Source: Paucibacter sp. TC2R-5 (GTDB taxonomy: Bacteria > Pseudomonadota > Gammaproteobacteria > Burkholderiales > Burkholderiaceae_C). Taken from it: 64,000 nt of DNA. This document shows, in pieces, positions 36,031 through 44,012 of the stretch. The stretch is taken from positions 124,001 through 188,000 of the forward strand of contig NZ_JAJIRQ010000001.1 in NCBI RefSeq assembly GCF_025717605.1. The letters are read 5' to 3'. The notes under the pieces were generated by a model. It was not told the DNA's origin. It saw only the letters and a program-made list of their open reading frames with translations, and searched no databases. How positions within the stretch are numbered: the stretch's first letter is position 1; every line of letters starts with the position of its first letter. The position numbers were made by a program, and so were the translations under genes.

Positions 36031-37026
36031 CTCGGTCACGCCGAGCAAGCCTTTGACGGCGAAAGGCAGGGCGTCTTTCGAGGTCTTGACCTGGCCACTG
36101 AACGTGCCGACCGGCTGGATGTAATGGCTGGCGGCGATGAATAGATTGCGGTCTTCCTGGCGCGCGCCCTCCGGGCTAAAGCTCAAGTCGAGCAGACCGT
36201 CATCGGTGCTGACGCGCCAAGGCGCCATGGGCTGCTTGGGCTCAAACTCAAAACGCGCCGCGCCCAAGGGGATCAATTCCCCCTGCAGCCAGAGCGCGTT
36301 CTCGTTGGCGCCGAAATAGCCGTTCTGCAAATTGAAGCCAACTTCCGGGCTGTGCGCGCAGGCCCAGCGCCAATCGGTGTTGCGGGCCAAGAGCCCGTTG
36401 GAGGCATCCACGCTGGCGATCGCATCTTCAAGGGAGAAAGAAGCTTGGCCGCCGACCTTCAACTGACCTTTGACCTTCAGCGCCGGGCTCTTTTGGGTCG
36501 CATGGGCCACGCCGCCGTTTTCTATCCGGCCTATGGCCAAGAGCATGGGCGCGGCGTCAGTCAAGCGCAACTCGGCTTGCAAGTCGATGCCAGCGGTCTG
36601 CACCTTCAGACTCAGTGTGTCCTCAGGCTGATGGCGCAGGCTCAGGCGCGCGCCCGGGCCGCGAAACCAACTATCGCATCCGCTCAGCGGCTGATCCGAC
36701 ACGCGGCATTGCAGGCCCGGCATGCCGTCTTGGCGCCAATTGGCTAATAGGCTCTTGCTGCGGCGCTCGAACACATAGGCGAATGCGGTGCAGGTCCAAC
36801 CCAGGTCGACGATGGCCACGCCGATGAACAACTCACCATTGCCCAGCCCCACATAGTGCCAGCGCTTGTGATGCAGGCGCTGCCACAAGGCCGAGCGCCG
36901 ATGAGGCTCGCTCAAGGCGCGCCAGTCAATCGTCGCGATGCGTCCGGCATAACGGCCGATTGCCGGTGCGCCGTCTATCACCACCTCGGGCGGTGGCGCC
37001 GGCAAGCGGCTGCGGGCTTCAGTCAT
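36010..37026 (-). CDS. DUF2804 family protein
   Basis: Predicted 338 residues from the ATG at 37026, which overlaps the stop of the AraC gene. DUF2804 marks are KRWHYVGLGNGELFIGVAIV, DLGWTCTAFAYVFERRSK, GFNLQNGYFGANENALWLQG and the terminal GLLGVTEDHQSRW. The fold is predicted to be a lipocalin-like/AttH-type double beta-barrel, in line with other proteins of this kind. The tight overlap with an AraC-type regulator suggests shared regulation. The nearby divergent sterol-desaturase-type gene makes a role in lipid or sterol-like metabolism conceivable, but that is inference. Confidence 0.87.
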   Translation of the reverse strand: MTEARSRLPAPPPEVVIDGAPAIGRYAGRIATIDWRALSEPHRRSALWQRLHHKRWHYVGLGNGELFIGVAIVDLGWTCTAFAYVFERRSKSLLANWRQDGMPGLQCRVSDQPLSGCDSWFRGPGARLSLRHQPEDTLSLKVQTAGIDLQAELRLTDAAPMLLAIGRIENGGVAHATQKSPALKVKGQLKVGGQASFSLEDAIASVDASNGLLARNTDWRWACAHSPEVGFNLQNGYFGANENALWLQGELIPLGAARFEFEPKQPMAPWRVSTDDGLLDLSFSPEGARQEDRNLFIAASHYIQPVGTFSGQVKTSKDALPFAVKGLLGVTEDHQSRW

Positions 37027-38012
37027 AGGGGGTCTCTCAAATGCTGTTTGCGCCAATTCGCTGGGGCCATGCCGGTCCATTGACCGAAGGCGCGCGTGAA
37101 GGCACTTTGCTCGGAAAAACCCAAGAGCAGCGCGATCTCGCTGAGCTCCAGATCGGGGCTGCGCAAATAGGCTTCGGCGAGTTGCCGGCGCGTGCCGTCC
37201 AGCAGCGCTTGGAAGCTCAGGCCTTGCTCGGCCAGGCGCCGCTGCAGGCTGCGCGTGCTGAGGTGGTGGGCCCGCGCCAGCGCGTCCAGCGAGGTGTGGC
37301 CTTCGCGTATCAAGGCCACCAAGCTGAGCCGGAAGGCCGCAACGGGTGCCGCCACCTGGCTGACCGCTTGCAACAAGGCTTCAGCTTGGGCGTCCAGCAG
37401 CGCCAAGAGGGCAGGGTCAGACTTGCGCAGCGGCAGTGAGAGGTCTCGCGTCGCCAGCAGCAGCCTTGTCGAAGGCTGTTCAAAATAGACCGGGCAGCCG
37501 AAGAAGCTCAAGTAAGGCGAGGTATCGAGCGGCCTTGGGTTGACGAAGTCGACTTGCAGAGGCGCCAGCCGCCGACCGGTGAAGTCACGCGTCAGCTGTA
37601 CCAGCGAGGCCAGCGCGGTCTCGTCAACCAAGGCGCCCGGGCGCCCGCGTGCCGTGCCCCACTCAATGCAAAGGCCTTGTTCGCTAAGCTCGACCTGTGC
37701 CGGGTTGACGTCATAGACCGAGTTGTGAAAGCGCTCCAGGCGCTGCAGCGCCGCGAACAAGTTCGGACAGGCCAGCGCCGCGAAGCCCACCACCCCGAAA
37801 TGCCGCGCGCTGATGCCGGCGGCCAGGCGCAGGCTCAACGCAGGGCGGGGGTCCAACGCTTGGGCCCGATCCAGTGCGGTGCGCCATGTGGCCAGCGCCA
37901 CAAAATGGCCGCTGGGCAAGGGGCCGAGCAGCTTGTGGGGGTCAAGCCCCAGCCCGCGCAAATACTCGTAGAGCAGATGCACATAGGAGGCGGCAAGGCG
38001 GGCTTCGGTCAT
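37023..38012 (-). CDS. AraC-family transcriptional regulator (OruR/ArgR-like N-terminal domain)
   Basis: The 329-residue protein has a long N-terminal ligand-binding domain of the arabinose-binding-AraC type (GHFVALATWRTALDRAQ, FGVVGFAALACPNLFAALQR, YLSFFGCPVYFEQPSTRLLL). Two helix-turn-helix units follow (SLDALARAHHLSTRSLQRRL and LELSEIALLLGFSEQSAFTR with the AF.RW-like AFTRAFGQWTGMAP). This architecture is usual for regulators responding to amino acids or fatty acids. It is the first gene of an operon with DUF2804 and is divergent from the hydroxylase gene, which it may control. Confidence 0.9.
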   Translation of the reverse strand: MTEARLAASYVHLLYEYLRGLGLDPHKLLGPLPSGHFVALATWRTALDRAQALDPRPALSLRLAAGISARHFGVVGFAALACPNLFAALQRLERFHNSVYDVNPAQVELSEQGLCIEWGTARGRPGALVDETALASLVQLTRDFTGRRLAPLQVDFVNPRPLDTSPYLSFFGCPVYFEQPSTRLLLATRDLSLPLRKSDPALLALLDAQAEALLQAVSQVAAPVAAFRLSLVALIREGHTSLDALARAHHLSTRSLQRRLAEQGLSFQALLDGTRRQLAEAYLRSPDLELSEIALLLGFSEQSAFTRAFGQWTGMAPANWRKQHLRDPL

Positions 38013-38151
38013 GGGGCATGATGATGCCGCAGCGCAGCACTCATCACAGCCGTGGTTTACCCCGCGCCAACTTGGCGCGTATGGTCAAGGCAAAACGCAC
38101 ATAAGCTTGCAAGATCGGCAGCTCGGTTTGAACCAAAAGGCCTGTGAAGAC

Positions 38152-39033
38152 ATGGAACCCTTGCTCGATTTTTTTCGCCAGCATCTCGACCCGCGCGACC
38201 TGACCCTGCTGCTCTTGTCGCCGCTGTTCATGCTGAGCATCGCGCTGGAGGCCTGGCGCTTTCGCAAGACGCCCGGCGTTTACACCTGGCGCGATACCTT
38301 CATGAGCATGAACAGCGGCGGCAGCTATTTGTTCGTCGATCTATTGCTGGTGATTGTCTTGGTGATCCCGGCGATGCAGTGGGTCTATCAGTTCCGGCTA
38401 TGGACGATAGAGATCACGCCCTGGACCTTTTTTGCGCTCTTTCTGGGCGTTGAAGTGTTGTATTACGGCTTTCACCGCGCCAGCCACCGCATCCGCTGGT
38501 TCTGGTGCGCCCATGTCGTGCATCACGGCTCCGAGCATATGAACTTCACCACCGCTCTGCGCCAGAGCTGGTTCTATGCGATTGCCGGCAATTGGTTGTT
38601 CTACACGCCCATGGTCTGGCTGGGCTTCGAGCCGCATTGGGTCTTGTTTGCGTTGTCTCTGAACCTGGGCTATCAGTTCTTTGTGCACACGCAGTGGGTG
38701 GGTAAGCTGCCGGCCTGGTTCGAGTGGCTGTTCAACACGCCCTCGCATCACCGCGCTCACCATGGCCGCAACCCCGTTTATATAGACCGTAACTTCGGCG
38801 GCACCTTGATCATTTTTGACCGTCTGTTCGGCAGCTTTGTGCCGGAGCAGGAGGCGGTTGACTACGGCCTGGAGCATCCGGTGCCGACCAATAATCTGGT
38901 CTGGCTGAATGTGCATGAGTGGGCGGCGATGTTGAAGGACATGCGGCGCGAGTTGCGCGAGAAGGGCTCGTGGTGGCTGGCTTTCAAGCATTTGTGGGCG
39001 CCGCCGGAGTGGGAGCGGGGGGATGTGGGGTAG
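38152..39033 (+). CDS. Sterol desaturase / fatty acid hydroxylase family membrane enzyme
   Basis: Predicted 293 residues from the ATG at 38152; the frame extends upstream but without hydrophobic or family-like sequence. Four or more membrane segments surround the three-part di-iron His cluster: HRASHR, HVVHHGSEH and HRAHHGRN. Members hydroxylate or desaturate lipids using O2, iron and an electron donor. The gene is divergent from the AraC-type gene, with a 139-nt gap that holds both promoters. The substrate is unknown. Confidence 0.9.
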   Translation: MEPLLDFFRQHLDPRDLTLLLLSPLFMLSIALEAWRFRKTPGVYTWRDTFMSMNSGGSYLFVDLLLVIVLVIPAMQWVYQFRLWTIEITPWTFFALFLGVEVLYYGFHRASHRIRWFWCAHVVHHGSEHMNFTTALRQSWFYAIAGNWLFYTPMVWLGFEPHWVLFALSLNLGYQFFVHTQWVGKLPAWFEWLFNTPSHHRAHHGRNPVYIDRNFGGTLIIFDRLFGSFVPEQEAVDYGLEHPVPTNNLVWLNVHEWAAMLKDMRRELREKGSWWLAFKHLWAPPEWERGDVG

Positions 39034-39105
39034 TGGTGAGGCTGCAGGCCCTTAGCGCCCCGGATCTTCACGGTAGATTTGGCACCTGACCTCGAATTCG
39101 AACTC

Positions 39106-39780
39106 TTATTCGTGCCCCGTCTGCACTTCATCCTCCCCTCGGGTCGCAATTACCACCAAGTCTTGCGTTTGCACTGTCGCATTCGCCGGGCTTGAGATCA
39201 GAGCACTGAAGCTTACCTGGAAGCCGGCAGCCGTGATGTGGGCCAGGATGTCGTCGGCGCTGCGGTAGGCTGTATACAGGCTGTGCCCGTTGACCTCGAT
39301 GGAGCCAGACTGCGCGGGGTCGCCGGTGAGGCTTGTGAGGTAGAGAGAGGCCGAGGGCCGCAGGTGGGTGTACAAGGCCTTGAGGCATTGGTCGGCGTCC
39401 CCATCGTTGAGATAGCTCAGGCCGAAGGAAAAAACCGCTGCGTCGAAGCGTCGACCCTGGCGGTTCAGTAGGGCCAGGTCGCGGCAGTCGCCCACTTCAA
39501 AGACCGCATCCTGTATTTTTCGGCGCGCGATCTCTATCATCTCGGGGGCCAGGTCCAGGCCATGGATGCGCAGGCTTGGACGGCGCGCTAGCAAATAAGC
39601 GCTGACGTTGCCCGGGCCGCAGGCGAGGTCCAGGAGGGCGGTCTGTTCGAGTCTCAGTCCGTTGAGGAAGCGGTCTAGATGAGCGTGGTAGCCCGGAAGG
39701 TCAAAGTATTTTTCGGCGTAGCGCTGCGCGAAGCTGCCGAAGGCTTGGGCGGTAGATGAGGACAGGTCGCTGTGATCCAT
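39106..39780 (-). CDS. Class I SAM-dependent methyltransferase
   Basis: The 224-residue protein has motif I LLDLACGPGNVSAYLL, an acidic residue at the end of strand 2 (IHGLDLAPEMIEIARR), and VFEVGDCRDLALL and FDAAVFSFGLSYLND as motifs II and III. The substrate-binding half lacks specific signatures; similar proteins are often annotated as ubiquinone/menaquinone-type methyltransferases without proof. It is the last gene before the repeat island. The acceptor is unknown. Confidence 0.87.
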   Translation of the reverse strand: MDHSDLSSSTAQAFGSFAQRYAEKYFDLPGYHAHLDRFLNGLRLEQTALLDLACGPGNVSAYLLARRPSLRIHGLDLAPEMIEIARRKIQDAVFEVGDCRDLALLNRQGRRFDAAVFSFGLSYLNDGDADQCLKALYTHLRPSASLYLTSLTGDPAQSGSIEVNGHSLYTAYRSADDILAHITAAGFQVSFSALISSPANATVQTQDLVVIATRGEDEVQTGHE

Positions 39781-40020
39781 GGTGCTCAGGAGGCAAGAGA
39801 TTGACTTGGAGTGTGGCTTAGCTGAGTCTTCTCAAACTTTGCTGGACTGGGCTTCACTTTCTCACAGTCAACTGCGTTGTCAGACCAGCGAATGCAACTG
39901 TGCTTTTCTCTTTGATGCTGCGCCACCTTGGCCAGACGCTCTCGATCGGTGTCAGCAAGACCTGATCAGAGGCATGTTTGCTCTACCCGCACGATGCCGG
40001 GAGTTCGCCCCGGCGGGCGA

Positions 40021-40050
40021 CCCTCTTTCTTGTGCGCACAAGAAAGAGGG
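40021..40050. repeat. Perfect 30-bp palindrome (REP-like hairpin)
   Basis: Bases 40021-40035 (CCCTCTTTCTTGTGC) are the exact reverse complement of 40036-40050, giving 15 uninterrupted base pairs. The outer stem is analogous to the hairpin interrupted by the IS481 element (CTTCTCTTG/CAAGAGAAG) and both copies are preceded by the same CGATGCCGGG(A/G)GTTCG block, so this is an intact member of one repeat family. Confidence 0.9.
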
Positions 40051-40108
40051 CAAAGAAAGCGCCCCTGCCGCATGGCCCTGCGGGTTCGCTCGGATGCTCA
40101 AATTTACC

Positions 40109-40454
40109 GGGCCGCGCCCAACTCGCTGCGCGCCCTAACGGCCGCTACGCTCAGACAGGGGGCGCGAAGTCAGTTCTTGAAGTCGCTGCGCGACGCCCGG
40201 CAAATTCTGCGCTCCTCGCCCATGCAGAAGGGGAACTCAGAAGAAGACGGCTCGCTGCGCTTCGCCTTGGTGGGGCGCGCTGTGCGCAGCACCTCTATTG
40301 AGGCGATGCACAGCGAGCCGAGACTCTTAGCCCCGTATGACTGGGTGAGGAGCGCAGCAATTCAGGGCAGGCGCGCAGCGCCCTCAATGACTGACTTCGC
40401 GCCCCCTGTTTGAACGTAGCGGCCGTAGGGCGCGCAGTGAGTTGGGCGCGGCCC
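40109..40454. repeat. Long inverted repeat with 114-nt arms
   Basis: Arm 1 (40109-40222) and the reverse complement of arm 2 (40341-40454) align along their whole length. The outer 65 columns differ at only four positions, including one single-base gap; the inner parts are more diverged. Between the arms CGGCTCGCTG (40248-40257) pairs with CAGCGAGCCG (40311-40320), so the whole segment could fold as a nested hairpin. No gene is supported inside. Confidence 0.85.
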
Positions 40455-40527
40455 TGAATTGCGAGCACCGCAACGGACCCCGCAGGGGCCAGTCGTCCGG
40501 GTCGCCTTCTCTTGCCTACTTCTCTTG

Positions 40528-40533
40528 GCGAAG
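40528..40533. repeat. Target-site duplication, left copy
   Basis: GCGAAG directly precedes the left terminal repeat of the IS481 element and is repeated directly after the right one (41818-41823), as expected for a 6-bp duplication made on insertion. Confidence 0.88.
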
Positions 40534-40583
40534 TGTATGGACCGGAGACATACGAAACAGGTGTGCCGGGACATAGTAAACAC
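40534..40583. repeat. IS481 terminal inverted repeat, left
   Basis: The end begins TGTATGGACCGGAGACAT and matches the right end at 45 of 50 positions. Inside it GGAGACAT-x2-GAAAC and GGGACATAG-x-AAAC look like two copies of a transposase-binding motif. Confidence 0.9.
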
Positions 40584-40592
40584 ATTGCCACC

Positions 40593-41738
40593 TTACCTGA
40601 GGAGATCAGCGCGGGCCAAATCGACGCGAGTGACACGGTGGTGGCAGAACATGATGTCGAAGCACTGATCGTCATGTGGGTCTGCTCTGAAGGCGACCGG
40701 CAGGCGATGCAGCGCGCTGGATATTTGCAGCTTTCGGCCCTTGAAATGGATGACCCCGTTCCAGCCGACTTTGAGCACTTCATCTTCATCACGATAGGTT
40801 ATCGGCGCGAGCGTGCTCGAATAGCTCCGAGGACTGGGTAAGTACCGCGTTGCAGGCGTTTTCAGCGCCAGGGCTTGATGGGGCCGTTCAAGGTTGTAGA
40901 TACGACGCCAACGATCGAATGCGTCCTGAGCGCAAGCCATATCCGCAAAACTGTGCCCGTCGAGCACTTCGGCTTTCAGGGCCCGGTGAAAGCGCTCAAT
41001 CTTGCCGTTAGTTTGTGGGTGATAAGGTGCGCTGTAGGTGACGCGAATCCCAAGCCGAATGAGCCAGATAGCCAAGGAGCTCAACGAGCCCTGAGGCTGC
41101 TTTGGGACTCCCCAAGGGCTCCCGTTGTCGGTGTTGATGCGCAGCGGCAAGCCATAGCGCCCGAATACTTGCTCCATATGGCCTTGCACGGTGCTCCCAT
41201 CGGTCTTTCCGCAGGCCGCGATGGCCAGGTTGTATCGCGAGTGATCGTCCAGGATCGTCAGCGGATTGCAGCGTCCTCGGCCTGTCTCGAAATAGCCCTT
41301 GAAGTCCATCTGCCAAAGCGCATTCGGCTCATCGTGCTCGAACCGGTGCCATGGCGTGGCCGCATCGCTCGCCTCGGGCGTGATCAGGCCATGGCGATGC
41401 AGGATGCGGGTGACCGTGCTTGGCGTGGGTGGCTCAATCCCCGCGTTGCCGAGCGCGGCGCTGAGCTTGCGCCCGCCCCAACAAGGATGAGCATGGCGCA
41501 ATGCGACCACAGCCTGCTCCAGTTGCGGCGTGCAGTGCGTGGGGCTGAGTAGCGGTCGTCGGCTGCGGGGCTGTAGCGCCGCCGCGCCGCCTGCGACAAA
41601 GCGATTGATCAGCTCATAGCCCGTCTTTAGACTGATACCAAAGCGCCGACACAACTCACGCCGATTGGCCCCTTCCTTGAGCGCCAAGGTCACAAATTCC
41701 AACTTGGTTTGCATCAGATCTTTCGGTTGCCACGGCAT
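40593..41738 (-). CDS. IS481-family transposase
   Basis: The 381-residue protein has an N-terminal helix-turn-helix (ELCRRFGISLKTGYELINRF) and a second winged-helix region. The DDE/RNase H-like core has Asp in LWQMDFKGYFE, Asp in PLRINTDNGSPW and Glu in QTNGKIERFHRALKAE, about 35 residues after the second Asp region. A C-terminal domain follows (ALKTPATRYLPSPR). Length is normal for IS481 and there is no frameshift. It fills the element, with its start 30 bp inside the right inverted repeat and its stop 10 bp inside the left one. Confidence 0.95.
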   Translation of the reverse strand: MPWQPKDLMQTKLEFVTLALKEGANRRELCRRFGISLKTGYELINRFVAGGAAALQPRSRRPLLSPTHCTPQLEQAVVALRHAHPCWGGRKLSAALGNAGIEPPTPSTVTRILHRHGLITPEASDAATPWHRFEHDEPNALWQMDFKGYFETGRGRCNPLTILDDHSRYNLAIAACGKTDGSTVQGHMEQVFGRYGLPLRINTDNGSPWGVPKQPQGSLSSLAIWLIRLGIRVTYSAPYHPQTNGKIERFHRALKAEVLDGHSFADMACAQDAFDRWRRIYNLERPHQALALKTPATRYLPSPRSYSSTLAPITYRDEDEVLKVGWNGVIHFKGRKLQISSALHRLPVAFRADPHDDQCFDIMFCHHRVTRVDLARADLLR

Positions 41739-41767
41739 AGGAATTCCCTCGTCGAATAGACGAAGAA

Positions 41768-41817
41768 GTGTTTCCTATGTCCCGGCACAACCGTTTCCGA
41801 TGTCTCCGGTCCATACA
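41768..41817. repeat. IS481 terminal inverted repeat, right
   Basis: Reverse complement of the left end with five mismatches in 50 positions. It ends CCATACA at 41817 and is followed at once by the second GCGAAG copy. Confidence 0.9.
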
Positions 41818-41823
41818 GCGAAG
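41818..41823. repeat. Target-site duplication, right copy
   Basis: GCGAAG identical to 40528-40533. The CAAGAGAAGTAGG arm (41824-41836) that follows pairs with 40515-40527. Confidence 0.88.
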
Positions 41824-41897
41824 CAAGAGAAGTAGGTCGGCCGCCGGGACGAACCCCCGGCATCGTGCTGGGACAGCGGTCTATCCGAAGCCCATAT

Positions 41898-41928
41898 TTG
41901 ATCGGCCTGCCAAGCCTGTCTTTAGAAT
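41898..41928 (+). promoter_or_regulatory. Possible nadB promoter
   Basis: TTGATC (41898-41903) and TAGAAT (41923-41928) resemble sigma-70 elements, but the 19-nt spacer is long. They lie between the repeat remnant and the nadB start, so the IS insertion probably did not remove the native promoter. Confidence 0.3.
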
Positions 41929-41980
41929 CCCTCCTCCTGCCCCTGCATGGCGCCTTCAACAAGGCGCCGGAAGCCCACGA

Positions 41981-43621
41981 ATGAATGCTGCTGCTGCCAA
42001 GTCGAAAACGCCCGCTCCGCCGGTGTCACCTGTTGTGATCGTGGGAGCCGGCTTAGCCGGTTTGACAGTGGCGCTGCATCTGGCCGACACGGTGCCGGTG
42101 GTCGTGCTGGCCAAGCGCGAGTTGACCGAAGGCGCCACGGCTTGGGCGCAGGGCGGCATCGTCGGCGTGCTGGGCAATGACGACAGCATCGAGTCCCATG
42201 TGCGTGATACCCAAGATGCCGGAGCTGGTCTTGTGGATGTCGATACCGCCCGCTTCATCGCCGAGCGCAGCGCCGCGGCGGTCGAATGGTTGGTCAACCA
42301 AGGCGTGCCCTTCACGCCCGATGACGACGGCCCCCTGGGCTTGCACCTGACACGCGAAGGCGGCCATGCGGTGCGTCGCATCGCCCATGCAGCAGACGCC
42401 ACCGGCAAGGCCATTCACGACCAGTTGCTGGCTGCCGCCAAGGCGCACCCGAATATCACGCTGCGCCAGCGCTGGATGGCGCTGGATCTGATCACTTCGC
42501 GCCATGTGCAGCGCGAAGAAGAGCCGCGTTGCTATGGCATCTACGCGTTGGACATTGACACCCAGCGCGTCGAAGCCCTGCCGGCGCGTGCGGTGGTGCT
42601 GGCCACCGGCGGCGCCGGCAAGGTTTACCGTTACACCACCAACCCGGATACCTCCACCGGCGACGGCATTGCGATGGCCTGGCGGGCCGGCTGCCGGGTC
42701 GCGAATATGGAGTTCATCCAGTTCCACCCGACTTGCCTGTATCACCCGCAGGAGCGCAGCTTTTTGATCACCGAGGCGCTGCGCGGCGAAGGCGGCTATT
42801 TGAAGCTGCCCGAGCATGTGGGCGGTGGCCGCTTTATGGCCGCGCATGATGCGCGGATGGAGCTGGCGCCGCGCGACATCGTGGCCCGCGCGATCGACTT
42901 CGAGATGAAGAAACACGGCGTCGACCATGTGTGGCTGGACGCCACCCATCTGGGCGAGGCTTTTTTGAAAGAGCATTTCCCGACGGTCTATGCGCGCTGC
43001 ATGAGTCTAGGCATAGACATCGCCAAGCAGCCGATTCCGGTCGTGCCGGCCGTGCATTTCACCTGCGGCGGCGTGGTCACCGATCTGGCTGGGCGTAGCG
43101 ATATGCCGGGCGTCTATGCGGTGGGCGAGACCGCCTACACGGGCCTGCATGGCGCCAATCGCCTGGCCAGCAACTCGCTATTGGAATGCGTGGTTTTGGG
43201 CCAGACCTGTGCCGAGCACATCTTGGGTCTGCCCGAGACCGAGCCGGCACCCTTGCCGGGATGGGATGAAAGCCAGGTCGAAGACGCCGATGAGCAGGTC
43301 GTCATCGCGCATAACTGGGACGAGCTACGGCTCTTGATGTGGAACTATGTCGGCATCGTGCGCACCACCAAGCGGCTGGAACGGGCGCTGCACCGCATCG
43401 CCTTGCTGCGCGGCGAGATCGATGATTACTACGCCAATTTCCGCGTCAGCCGTGACCTGCTGGAGCTGCGCAATCTGGTCGATTGCGCCGAGTTGATCGT
43501 GCGCTCGGCCTTGTTGCGGCATGAGAGCCGCGGCCTGCATTATAGCCGCGACTATCCGCTGACGCTGCCGGTCAGTTTCCCGACCGTGCTGATGGCCGAG
43601 CGGGGGCTGCGCAAGCTCTAG
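41981..43621 (+). CDS. nadB: L-aspartate oxidase NadB
   Basis: Predicted 546 residues. The ATG at 41981 has GGAAG 7 nt upstream; the frame runs back into the IS end but that part is not homologous. FAD-binding VVIVGAGLAGLTVALHLAD opens the domain. The family blocks ATAWAQGGIVGVL, HTREGGHAVRR-like LTREGGHAVRRIAHA, ATGGAGKVYRYTTNPDTST and YAVGETAYTGLHGANRLASN are all present. NadB oxidises L-aspartate to iminoaspartate, which NadA (49398-50501) condenses with dihydroxyacetone phosphate to quinolinate for NAD. The C-terminal 50 bp overlap the convergent PIN toxin gene. Confidence 0.96.
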   Translation: MNAAAAKSKTPAPPVSPVVIVGAGLAGLTVALHLADTVPVVVLAKRELTEGATAWAQGGIVGVLGNDDSIESHVRDTQDAGAGLVDVDTARFIAERSAAAVEWLVNQGVPFTPDDDGPLGLHLTREGGHAVRRIAHAADATGKAIHDQLLAAAKAHPNITLRQRWMALDLITSRHVQREEEPRCYGIYALDIDTQRVEALPARAVVLATGGAGKVYRYTTNPDTSTGDGIAMAWRAGCRVANMEFIQFHPTCLYHPQERSFLITEALRGEGGYLKLPEHVGGGRFMAAHDARMELAPRDIVARAIDFEMKKHGVDHVWLDATHLGEAFLKEHFPTVYARCMSLGIDIAKQPIPVVPAVHFTCGGVVTDLAGRSDMPGVYAVGETAYTGLHGANRLASNSLLECVVLGQTCAEHILGLPETEPAPLPGWDESQVEDADEQVVIAHNWDELRLLMWNYVGIVRTTKRLERALHRIALLRGEIDDYYANFRVSRDLLELRNLVDCAELIVRSALLRHESRGLHYSRDYPLTLPVSFPTVLMAERGLRKL

Positions 43622-44012
43622 ATGCAGAGGCTGGAACGACAGAAGCAGGAGCGGCATAGGGCACCGTGACATTGCGGCCCGACTGCATGCCAGCAATCGC
43701 TTCGGTGGTGACAAACATCAGCTGATTGATGCTCGCGGTGGCCCAGGTCAGCGCGCGCTCTTGGCCCAGCCCCGCGTGTTCTTGTGCCAGCTTGAGCGCT
43801 TCGTCGGCGATGGCTTCGCTGATCGACAAGCGCTCGAAGGAGCGCAAAAAACCTCTGGTCGCTTCCTGCAAATCCGGCGGGCAGCAGCTCATCACTTCCA
43901 GCCAAGTGACCACGCTGATGGAGCGGTGCTTGCAGATGTCCAGCGCCGCCGCCGCGCGCGGCTCGCCCCTCAAATAATCAATCAGCAAAGCGGTGTCGAT
44001 CAAGGCGTTCAT
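43572..44012 (-). CDS. PIN-domain toxin (VapC-like), atypical active site
   Basis: The 146-residue protein starts MNALIDTALLIDYLRGEPRA, the typical PIN opening with Asp6 as first metal ligand. SVVTWLEVMSC supplies the expected Glu near residue 38. Where VapC normally has a third Asp (x-D-A-x-I-A-A-T-A), this protein reads ERALTWATASINQ, so that Asp is missing. The last 25 residues are Ala/Ser/Arg-rich and overlap the 3' end of nadB on the other strand by 50 bp. It overlaps the RHH antitoxin gene by 4 nt (ATGA). It may be a weakened ribonuclease or a degenerate toxin. Confidence 0.78.
   Translation of the reverse strand: MNALIDTALLIDYLRGEPRAAAALDICKHRSISVVTWLEVMSCCPPDLQEATRGFLRSFERLSISEAIADEALKLAQEHAGLGQERALTWATASINQLMFVTTEAIAGMQSGRNVTVPYAAPASVVPASASRACAAPARPSARSGN

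Larger units (their letters stand above)
39781..40533. repeat. Repeat island left of the IS481 element
   Basis: No gene is supported in these 753 bases. After about 170 ordinary bases there are: the dispersed-repeat start (39976-39998), a 30-bp palindrome (40021-40050), a stretch resembling the other repeat copy (40051-40108), a long inverted repeat (40109-40454) and the half-hairpin interrupted by the IS (40515-40527). Several chance frames cross it, but their translations are low-complexity and frame-shifted copies of each other. Confidence 0.7.
40534..41817 (-). mobile_element. IS481-family insertion sequence, complete
   Basis: The 1284-bp element is bounded by 50-bp imperfect inverted repeats and 6-bp GCGAAG duplications, and carries one full-length transposase on the minus strand. 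All parts look intact, so it may still be active. Removing it together with one duplication restores a perfect 13-bp-stem hairpin (40515-40527 with 41824-41836) with GCGAAG as the loop, showing that insertion happened in the loop of a REP-like repeat. Confidence 0.93.

Noticed and set aside
39928-40413. Open frames in the repeat island
   Set aside because: They run through inverted copies of the same dispersed repeat and give low-complexity Arg/Ala-rich products; better explained as noncoding repeats.
40021-40454. CRISPR array
   Set aside because: The repeats are few, inverted and of different lengths, with no regular spacer pattern and no cas genes.
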